A stretch of DNA of 64,000 nt from Methanobacteriota archaeon (GTDB lineage: Archaea > Halobacteriota > Methanomicrobia > Methanomicrobiales > Methanospirillaceae): the NCBI GenBank assembly GCA_029547605.1, contig JAKPPB010000111.1:1-64000 (forward strand). The letters are read 5' to 3'. The notes under the pieces were generated by a model. The model had not been told where the DNA came from, did not search any database, and saw nothing but the letters and a program-made list of their open reading frames with translations. Of the stretch, positions 44,450-51,338 are shown one piece after another (positions within the stretch are counted from its first letter, which is position 1; every line of letters begins with the position of its first letter). The translations under genes and the position numbers were made by a program.

Positions 44450-45385
44450 ATGAAGAAATTCGCATTCGCGGTCCTTGCCATCGCTCTCCTTGTCGGAAGT
44501 GTAATGGCAGTCGACCCCATCAATGCAACCGTCGAGACCCAGGCCATCTCCACCAGCACTGCTGTCACAGTGATGGGAACCATGACCAACTCGGAGTCTG
44601 TTGTATTGACCATGTCCAACCAGGACATCCGCAACAACCCGCCGCTGAACCAGTGGACCTATATTGGGGATGATGGATTCCCGGACGAGACCGAAACCAA
44701 CAACGTCTGGACGCCCGAGCGCCAGGCTGTGTTTTCCTATACCGAGTCCGTCCTCGCTGACAACGGTTACACCGAGTTCAACGGCGTCCAGTCCATGGAC
44801 ACTGCCAACAAGGTAGCCAACCAGAAGAACTTCAATTCCGTTGAGCAGTACGACTTCGTCGCCTTCACCGACGCAATGGGCAGGATTACCACTTCCGAGA
44901 GCCAGCTGCTCGACCTTGCCAGCCAGGGATCCGATGCACTGAGCCGGATGCTCTGTCCGTTTGCGACCGGTGACGCTGGATACATCCCGGCATACTGCAA
45001 CGTCTACGAGATGGGCAGCTCCTTCACCGGCGGCCAGGTCTCCGCAGTGACCAGGGCGAACACCAACTTCATCGCAAAGGCCGCTGACGTGCCGACCCAG
45101 ATTGACTACTCCGTTGGTCTCGCGGGAACCGGCTCTGCAGCAGCTTGGGTAAACGCCCACGTGATGGAAGGCCGGACCATGGGCTACTACGAGACTGCTA
45201 CTAACGACGCAAATGGAGAGGACTACACGCCTGCCTTCTGGAACTACGACACTGGAGCAGTTTCCCCGAGGAACGGCTTCGCTCAGGGTGTTGACCTTGT
45301 CTACAAGGAGAAGACCACCGCATCCGGCGTGATCGAGTCCTTCAGCAAGTCCATCAGTATCCAGGACGCCATCAGGCGCCTGTAA
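44450..45385 (+). CDS. Secreted DLVYKEKTT-family protein B
   Basis: A 311-aa exported protein closely related to A. Signal peptide KFAFAVLAIALLVGSVMA. The N-terminal half has VETQAISTSTAVTVMGTMTN and NQDIRNNPPLN. The middle has PERQAVFSYTESVLADNGYT and MDTANKVANQKNF. The two-cysteine block is CPFATGDAGYIPAYCNVYEM. The C-terminal half has YSVGLAGTGSAAAWVNAHVM, FWNYDTGAVSPRNGF and GVDLVYKEKTTASGVIESFS. It has a strong AGGAGG site and a clear terminator, so expression is likely high. Function unknown. Confidence 0.87.
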   Translation: MKKFAFAVLAIALLVGSVMAVDPINATVETQAISTSTAVTVMGTMTNSESVVLTMSNQDIRNNPPLNQWTYIGDDGFPDETETNNVWTPERQAVFSYTESVLADNGYTEFNGVQSMDTANKVANQKNFNSVEQYDFVAFTDAMGRITTSESQLLDLASQGSDALSRMLCPFATGDAGYIPAYCNVYEMGSSFTGGQVSAVTRANTNFIAKAADVPTQIDYSVGLAGTGSAAAWVNAHVMEGRTMGYYETATNDANGEDYTPAFWNYDTGAVSPRNGFAQGVDLVYKEKTTASGVIESFSKSISIQDAIRRL

Positions 45386-45408
45386 GTGTGCAGTACTGAA
45401 AGATAACC

Positions 45409-45441
45409 ACAGGGGCTCAAAAAAGCCCCATTTTTTTGTTT
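45409..45441 (+). terminator. Hairpin and T-tract terminator after family gene B
   Basis: GGGGCT-CAAAAAA-AGCCCC (45412-45429) is a perfect 6-bp stem followed by TTTTTTTGTTTT. It is closely similar to the terminator after gene A. Confidence 0.65.
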
Positions 45442-45589
45442 TACGTCTTATCTTGTTGTATTTCTGATTATATCTTGACTAAGAAGTGGGTTTAAAGTCA
45501 TTTTAACAGCAATACTTCTTACAAATGGCAGCGAGGAATTTGAGAGCCTCCACTCATCAAAATCCATGATGAAAAGTGAGGGTTGTCAG

Positions 45590-45705
45590 CTTGATATCCA
45601 CGCACGATTAATCCTGCCTTCCCCGATAGGTGCCACGGCAGCAGTTCAGTGGTTGAATTGAAATGCAGGTAACAACCTCGGTTCTCACTCCCTCCAGAAA
45701 ACAGA
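45590..45705 (-). repeat. Dispersed non-coding repeat, copy 3 (inverted)
   Basis: Read on the minus strand, CTGTTTTCTGGAGGGAGTGA, then GAACCGAGGTTGTTACCTGC and ATTTCAATTCAACCACTGAACTG align with 3205-3280 (CTGTTTTGTGTGGGGAGACT, ATCGAGGTTGTTATCTGC, ATATCAATTCAGTCACTGAACCG). Similarity fades after the CTGCCG that follows. The surrounding 45442-45815 gap has no gene I can support. Confidence 0.5.
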
Positions 45706-45815
45706 CTTGATTGTCATTTTTTTGCTGTTTGGTTGTATTGTTAAAGGCATAATACCATAGAGAAAAAAGCATTTATTTCTGGAAATGAAATACTGTCCCG
45801 TTAAGGAGGAACCAA

Positions 45816-46259
45816 ATGAAGAACATTACCTGCCTCGTAATGGGCATTCTCACCCTCTCTCTGCTGATTGGCAGTGCATCTGCCCTATGGGAGAACATGA
45901 CCCCCTCTATGGGAGGTTCCTATCAAGATATTTTCAAGACTCCTAACCTGACCCCTTCAAGCTGGGCTTCTTACGAGGATGCATTCAAGACTCCCACACT
46001 GACTCCCTCGAGCTGGTCTTCCTACGAGGATGCTTTCAAGACCCCTGAAATGACTCAGGCCTGGTCATATTATTATGATGATCCCTTTAAACCAATCAAT
46101 CCTACTCCATCTATGTGGTCATCCTATGAAGATGCGTTCAAGGCGCCTGAACTGACTCCCTCAAGCTGGGGTTCCTACGAGGACGCATTCAAGACCCCCG
46201 AGCTGAAGTATGCGTGGTCGTATAACAACCCGAATGTATTTAAAATCCCCTGGGAATAA
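45816..46259 (+). CDS. Secreted protein made of seven 17-residue repeats
   Basis: A 147-aa protein. Residues 1-27 are the signal peptide and one short linker (ITCLVMGILTLSLLIGSASA). Residues 28-146 are exactly seven 17-residue units with consensus LTPSSWxSYEDAFKTPE. Units 2, 3 and 6 are nearly identical; units 4 and 7 are variant (MTQAWSYYYDDPFKPIN, LKYAWSYNNPNVFKIPW). One Glu follows the last unit. The spacing of Trp, Tyr, Phe and Pro suggests a solenoid, fibre or binding repeat; no known family is recognised. RBS AAGGAGGAACCAA is strong, and a T tract of 18 follows. Confidence 0.85.
   Translation: MKNITCLVMGILTLSLLIGSASALWENMTPSMGGSYQDIFKTPNLTPSSWASYEDAFKTPTLTPSSWSSYEDAFKTPEMTQAWSYYYDDPFKPINPTPSMWSSYEDAFKAPELTPSSWGSYEDAFKTPELKYAWSYNNPNVFKIPWE
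45897..46253 (+). repeat. 51-bp tandem repeat, seven units, inside the repeat protein
   Basis: Seven in-frame units of 51 bases encode the 17-residue repeats. Units 2, 3, 5 and 6 keep the TCYTAYGARGAYGCNTTCAA core at DNA level; units 1, 4 and 7 are more diverged. No spacer lies between units. Confidence 0.85.
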
Positions 46260-46292
46260 CCAAAAAGGAACTGATAAGTGAATCCCCCCAAA

Positions 46293-46310
46293 TTTTTTTT
46301 TTTTTTTTTT
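46293..46310 (+). terminator. 18-T tract after the repeat protein
   Basis: An uninterrupted run of 18 T follows the repeat-protein stop by 33 bases, without an obvious hairpin. Long T tracts terminate archaeal transcription. The remaining gap to 46669 carries no supported gene. Confidence 0.5.
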
Positions 46311-46669
46311 GATGTCTTGCCTTAGCGATGCAGAGATTCTCCATTTATTCTATTTGGATAAGAATCATTACGCATCATTTCCCAGAGTGACCTGAAACGG
46401 ATTTGAGGACACTAGTAAGAATGTGACGTGCGTTCAAGTGCTTTAATGCCACTCATTTCAGAGCGATATCTTTTGAAAACCAATACCACAGACGGATTTA
46501 TTACGCCACTGGAGCAGATCTCGTAAGCGAATCCCTCTGAGGCAACGCTACAGGATGATGAAGGTATTTATGTCAGAATACCGCTGCCCTTGTGCGACGA
46601 CAGGAAAGCCTTTATAATTGCACTCGAAATAATTTTATGTTATCAAAAATATTTGGAGAAGGCGAGATC

Positions 46670-47119
46670 ATGAGAAAATATTCCATCCTCGTATTGGCCC
46701 TGGCATTTTTTATTGTCGGAATTGGAATGGCTGATTCTGCTGCGTATTCGAGCGTGGGTGATATGGGAAGTTCTTTTACCGGTTCCCGGGTATCGATGGC
46801 GACCACAACCAATTGGAACCCGGTTTCGATGGGCTACAGTGTAAGCCTTTCAGGAGTTGGCACTGCATCCGCATGGATTAATGCCCGCATCATGGAGGGC
46901 CGGACTGGTGCGACATTCGACCAGATGCGCAATAATTTCGGGTCCTTTACACCGGGATTCTGGAACTACGACACGGGCGCCGCGTCGCCTTCCAACGGGT
47001 TCATGCAGGGCGTCGACCTTGTTTACAAGGAGAAGACCACCGCATCCGGCGTGATCCAGTCCTTTGAAAAATCGATGAGCATCACGAACATGAACAGTGG
47101 GTTCTGTTCGTTCTGTTAA
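46670..47119 (+). CDS. Secreted DLVYKEKTT-family protein C, N-terminal half missing
   Basis: A 149-aa short copy. Signal peptide YSILVLALAFFIVGIGMADS is joined directly to the C-terminal half at YSSVGDMGSSFTGSRVSMAT, so the NNPPLN region and the two-cysteine block are lost. It retains YSVSLSGVGTASAWINARIM, FWNYDTGAASPSNGFMQG and VDLVYKEKTTASGVIQSFEK, then ends SGFCSFC, a new cysteine tail. Its 46958-47064 region is nearly identical to the gene at 47414. ATG 46670 is chosen at the signal peptide; the frame is open to 46592. Confidence 0.75.
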   Translation: MRKYSILVLALAFFIVGIGMADSAAYSSVGDMGSSFTGSRVSMATTTNWNPVSMGYSVSLSGVGTASAWINARIMEGRTGATFDQMRNNFGSFTPGFWNYDTGAASPSNGFMQGVDLVYKEKTTASGVIQSFEKSMSITNMNSGFCSFC

Positions 47120-47337
47120 TACCATTGCAAATAATATCTTCTTTTTTTATCTTCGTGCGTATTGCAGTTATTGTGAAGTAGTATACTTCACACCAGTGTT
47201 GATAACTTTCCCAGAGGGTAACGTGGTTATTGCACCGTATGATAAAAAATAGCATCAACTTATTGAATCTATGAAAGACTCGTGACCCGATGAAACCGAT
47301 CTGAACCCGCAGGAGCGCGAGTGAATTGAAACGGCAG

Positions 47338-47413
47338 AAACTATTTATTTCTGAGAACCAACTTTGTAATTCTGATGCTGTGAGTATCGGAACAGAACTG
47401 CAGGAGATGATCA
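47338..47413 (+). promoter_or_regulatory. Promoter and leader of family gene D
   Basis: ACTATTTATTTCTGAGAA at 47340-47357 is TATA-like and resembles ATTTATTTCTGGAAAT (45771-45786) before the repeat-protein gene. The leader from 47374 (GATGCTGTGAGTATCGG) matches the leader of gene B. RBS CAGGAGATGATCA lies before ATG 47414. The shared elements suggest coordinated expression of the island. Confidence 0.5.
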
Positions 47414-48346
47414 ATGAAAAAACTCGGAATTACTGCCCTGGTATTACTCGTCCTGTTCTCTGGGATGGGAATCGCGGATGACGCGGTTGGGGCTACCCGC
47501 CAGACACAGGGAATCACCACAGTCACCCATGTGGTGGTCTATGGAACATTCACCGACAGTGCCGAGGCGGTCTGGGTCTCGTCGAACCAGGACCTGCGGA
47601 ATAACCCCCCGCTGAATGCATACAGTGACAATGTAACGGCAGACGGAACGCTTGATCCAAACAACCAGATCTGGACCCCCGAAGCCCAGTATACCATGTC
47701 CTACAGTGAACAGACGCTCGCGGACAACGGGTATATTGAGTGGGACAAGACGGTGAGCCTCGATACCGGGAACAAGGTCGCAAACCAGGACAACTTCAAG
47801 GCGACCACGCAGTTTGACTTCGTGTCGTTTGAGGATGCCTTTGGGAGGGCGACGTTCTCGGAGAGCCTGCTCCTTGATGCCGCGAGCATGGGATCTTCGG
47901 CATCCAACCGGTACCTCTGTCCGTTTGGTACTGGAGACAGTGGCTACATCCCGGCGTACTGCAACATCGTCGAGATGGGAAGCTCCTTCACAGGGTCCCG
48001 GGTATCAATGGTCACCCAGGCCAGCGAGCGGCACGTGGCAGCATCCGCTGATGTCCCCGTTGGCATGAGTTACAGTGTCGGCCTCTCCGGAATCGGCTCA
48101 GCCGCTGCATGGATCAATGCCCACATCATGGAGGGCAGGACCGGCGGAGTATTCGGGTCATATGCCGCACCTGACGGCAAGACCTATGAACCAGGGTTCT
48201 GGAACTACGACACGGGCGCCGCGTCGCCTTCCAACGGGTTCATGCAGGGCGTCGACCTTGTCTACAAGGAGAAGACCACCGCATCCGGTGTGATCGAGTC
48301 CTTCAGCAAGTCGATGACCTACCAGTCCGGAACGCGCCGTCTTTAA
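47414..48346 (+). CDS. Secreted DLVYKEKTT-family protein D
   Basis: A 310-aa exported protein. Signal peptide KLGITALVLLVLFSGMGIA. Landmarks in order: TRQTQGITTVTHVVVYGTFT, NQDLRNNPPLNAY, MSYSEQTLADNGYIEW, LDTGNKVANQDNF, CPFGTGDSGYIPAYCNIVEM, SSFTGSRVSMVTQASERHVA, YSVGLSGIGSAAAWINAHIM, and C-terminal GVDLVYKEKTTASGVIESFS ending GTRRL. It matches protein C at DNA level over 48197-48303. Function unknown; probably surface-exposed or released. Confidence 0.87.
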   Translation: MKKLGITALVLLVLFSGMGIADDAVGATRQTQGITTVTHVVVYGTFTDSAEAVWVSSNQDLRNNPPLNAYSDNVTADGTLDPNNQIWTPEAQYTMSYSEQTLADNGYIEWDKTVSLDTGNKVANQDNFKATTQFDFVSFEDAFGRATFSESLLLDAASMGSSASNRYLCPFGTGDSGYIPAYCNIVEMGSSFTGSRVSMVTQASERHVAASADVPVGMSYSVGLSGIGSAAAWINAHIMEGRTGGVFGSYAAPDGKTYEPGFWNYDTGAASPSNGFMQGVDLVYKEKTTASGVIESFSKSMTYQSGTRRL

Positions 48347-48493
48347 GGCCGGGTTAACAACCAGAGGGTATGGGGCAGAGAACGCCTCATGCATTTTTTT
48401 TTCAACCGATTCTCTTTCACTGAACCCGCAGGGTATCATGGGAAACAGGGTGGTTCCACAGATGTTAAGAGATCTCATGTCAAATTTCTACGA

Positions 48494-50479
48494 ATGAAGA
48501 TCAGTCCCTGGCTCTTGCTCCTTCTGGCCCTGATCTGCGCATCGCTTGCAGGGTGCATATCGTCCCAACACGGTGATCTCCTCGAAGAGGCCAGGGCATT
48601 GCAGCAGGATGGCGAGCTTTCCCAGGCTCTCGCAAAATACGACGAAGCCATCGCGTTGAACGCCAACAACAGCGCTGCATGGGCGGGGAGAGGCGAGGTC
48701 CTGCACCTTATGGGGAGAGATGATGATGCACTCTCTTCCTATAACCAATCGCTCTCCATTGATCCTGCATCAGTGCAGCACTGGATTCGCGTGGGTGACA
48801 TCCTGGCAGGGATGGGACACAACGAAGAGGCTTTTTTCGCGTATGACCATGCGATCAGGCTTGATCAAAATGCCACGATGGCCTGGAACGGGGTAGGCGA
48901 AGTCTGGGCGCGTGAAGGAAGGTACAAGGACTCTGCCGCCGCGTTCTCGATGGTACTGCGCATAAACGACACATATTCGCCGGCAGCAAAGAGTCTTGGT
49001 GATGTGCTCATCGAGTTGAACGAGTTCGACCAGGCTCTTCGCTCATATGAGTACGCGCTCAACATCAGTCCCACATACGGCGAAGCAGCACTCGCAAAAG
49101 GCGACCTTCTCTCAAAATTCGGGAAATACCAGGAAGCCCTGGACGCATACCAGTATGCGTTCAAGTATATGCCCACCAACACGGTACTTCTCTACCACAT
49201 GGCGTCTGTCCAAACAGCGACAGGCAACTATAGAGATGCCATTGCTACCTATGACAGGGCAATCGCAGTCGATCCCAGGAATGCGACGTTCTGGGCATAC
49301 AAGAGCTATCTCCTCAACAACCTGGGGCAATTCAATGAATCGCTTGCAGTTGCAGAAACTGCGATTGCACTGGACCCGAAGAACAGCGTGGCGTGGAACA
49401 ACAAGGGCTTTTCCTACAATTCACTCGGCCGATTCGATGAGGCAGTGAATGCGTATTCATCGGCAATTGCAGCCAGCCCCGGGAACGTCGCTGCCCTGAC
49501 CAACCGGGGATTCGCCTACCTGAACCTTGGAAATTACACTGCTGCGATAACCGACCTGGACCGCGCGATATCCCTGGAACCCGGATTCTCGTCAGCATGG
49601 GCATACCGGGGCCAGGCCTACCTGCGTCAGGGGAAGTATGAAGATGCGATCCGGGATGCGGGGCGGGCAGTGGAGCTTGACCCGCGAAACACGTATGGAT
49701 GGTCAACCCAGGGATCAGCACTCCTCCAGAAAGGCCAGTTCAAGGAAGCTGCAACCTCGTTCGATCGTGCACTGGCACTCAACCCGACGTCGCTTGATCT
49801 CCTCCTCAACAAGGGATATGCACTCATGGCCGCAAAGGACTACAAGGGAGCTATTGATGCATACGATAAGGTCCTCTCGCTTGATCCAAGGAACACCGCA
49901 GCCTGGGGATACAAGGTCTCAGCCCTGCAGGGCCTTGGAAGGGGACATGAAGCGGTCCTTATTACAGACAGGGAACTGAAGAACGATCCCGGGAACCAGA
50001 CGCTGCTCATCAGGAAGGCATATGCGCTCGCCGCCATGCAACGCCCAAGCGAGGCGATGCTCATTTACAATCGCATACTCGCAGGAGACCCGACCAACAT
50101 CGAAGTCCTGCTCTGGAAAGCGATCCTCCAGTTCAGCATCGGTGACTATCTTGGGGCCATCTCCACCTATGACACCGTGCTCGAACTCAATCCCCGGACG
50201 ACCGAAGCGTATGTATACAGGGGGGTCGCGCTCTACCGGGTCGGCGAATACAGGAAGTCCCTTGACACTTATGACTACCTCATCACCCTCGATCCCCGCA
50301 TTTCGATGGCATGGACGAACCGTGGGTATGCCTTAATCAAGCTCGGCCGCATCCAGGATGCGATCAGGTCCTTTGACAGGGCGCTTGAGCTGTATCCCGG
50401 AAACAGCGATGCAAGATATGGCCGGATAGAGGCGATACGGGTGATGTGGCCCTCGTATAACCCTTCATGGGACAGGTAA
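48494..50479 (+). CDS. Large TPR lipoprotein
   Basis: A 661-aa protein with lipobox-like LLLLLALICASLAGC at about 6-20 (lipidated cysteine likely), followed by about 17 TPR units of 34 residues, for example GKYQEALDAYQYAFKYMPTN, GNYRDAIATYDRAIAVDPRN, GRFDEAVNAYSSAIAASPGN and GEYRKSLDTYDYLITLDPRI. It would face outside the membrane as a protein-interaction scaffold. ATG 48494 is chosen at the signal; the longer frame from 48389 runs through sequence just after gene D. Its position suggests interaction with the neighbouring secreted proteins, which is inference. Confidence 0.85.
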   Translation: MKISPWLLLLLALICASLAGCISSQHGDLLEEARALQQDGELSQALAKYDEAIALNANNSAAWAGRGEVLHLMGRDDDALSSYNQSLSIDPASVQHWIRVGDILAGMGHNEEAFFAYDHAIRLDQNATMAWNGVGEVWAREGRYKDSAAAFSMVLRINDTYSPAAKSLGDVLIELNEFDQALRSYEYALNISPTYGEAALAKGDLLSKFGKYQEALDAYQYAFKYMPTNTVLLYHMASVQTATGNYRDAIATYDRAIAVDPRNATFWAYKSYLLNNLGQFNESLAVAETAIALDPKNSVAWNNKGFSYNSLGRFDEAVNAYSSAIAASPGNVAALTNRGFAYLNLGNYTAAITDLDRAISLEPGFSSAWAYRGQAYLRQGKYEDAIRDAGRAVELDPRNTYGWSTQGSALLQKGQFKEAATSFDRALALNPTSLDLLLNKGYALMAAKDYKGAIDAYDKVLSLDPRNTAAWGYKVSALQGLGRGHEAVLITDRELKNDPGNQTLLIRKAYALAAMQRPSEAMLIYNRILAGDPTNIEVLLWKAILQFSIGDYLGAISTYDTVLELNPRTTEAYVYRGVALYRVGEYRKSLDTYDYLITLDPRISMAWTNRGYALIKLGRIQDAIRSFDRALELYPGNSDARYGRIEAIRVMWPSYNPSWDR

Positions 50480-50480
50480 A

Positions 50481-51338
50481 TTAGTCCCAGTGGTGCTGGT
50501 ATCCATCGAGCGTTACAGGCCTTCCGTCCAGCTTCACGGCAGGCTCTTCGATGACCCTACCGATTACATACAGGTCCGGGATTGGTTGGGGAAGAATTTC
50601 AGGCCTGCAGGTAAAGAGCAGGCCAAAGTCCCCACCCCCCCTGAGAGCAAGATCGAGCCCCCTATCACGAGGGATTCCCTGGATTATTGGGATCCGGGAC
50701 GAGAAAATCTCGTATCCACACGAGTTTGCCTCCTTCATGTCAAAGAGGGACGAGATGAGGCCATCGCTCACGTCCATCATCGAAGAGACCCCTGCGGCGG
50801 CAAGGACTCTTCCTTCCTCTACCCTCGGCAGTGGCGTGAAGAGATACTGCTGGTATTGTGTGTGACCCTCCAGTGCTGCCTGTGCCCTGCCAGGAATCCC
50901 CACTATCCCGATCACTTCCCCGGGATTAGAACCAGCCCGGCGTACAGGGTTCAGGGAGAGCCCTATCCCCGAGCTGACCAGCGTGAGCTCCCGGTGGGAA
51001 TCAAGGTCTCCCCCCGCAAACCGTGCACCATAGGTCTCGCAGCACGACTTTGCCCCTTCCAGGATATTGCGGAGCCGGGATGGGTCATCGAGCCCCACTG
51101 CCAGGAGTATGTCTGCTGGTTCTGCACCCATTGCCGCAATATCGGAGAGCGTGACTGCGACGCTCATCCACCCCACCTGCCAGTCGGTCATCCCATTAGG
51201 GAAATCAGTGCTGGCATGGAGCATATCAGTCGATGCGACAAGGAACCGGTCACCCACACGGAGAACGGCGCAGTCATCGAGGACCGCGTCCCTGCCTGCC
51301 ACCTCCATGACCACCCGCTTCAGGGCACGCTCATCCAA
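50481..51338 (-). CDS. thiL: Thiamine-monophosphate kinase
   Basis: Phosphorylates thiamine phosphate to the diphosphate coenzyme. The 285-aa AIRS/PurM-fold protein has DDCAVLRVGDRFLVASTDML, NGMTDWQVGWMSVAVTLSDI, ARFAGGDLDSHRELTLVSSG and SSMMDVSDGLISSLFDM, all ThiL blocks. Start is probably TTG 51338, overlapping the DUF460 stop by eight bases (GGAGATGAAGAAGG upstream); ATG 51308 is an alternative. It ends two bases from the TPR lipoprotein stop. Confidence 0.92.
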   Translation of the reverse strand: MDERALKRVVMEVAGRDAVLDDCAVLRVGDRFLVASTDMLHASTDFPNGMTDWQVGWMSVAVTLSDIAAMGAEPADILLAVGLDDPSRLRNILEGAKSCCETYGARFAGGDLDSHRELTLVSSGIGLSLNPVRRAGSNPGEVIGIVGIPGRAQAALEGHTQYQQYLFTPLPRVEEGRVLAAAGVSSMMDVSDGLISSLFDMKEANSCGYEIFSSRIPIIQGIPRDRGLDLALRGGGDFGLLFTCRPEILPQPIPDLYVIGRVIEEPAVKLDGRPVTLDGYQHHWD

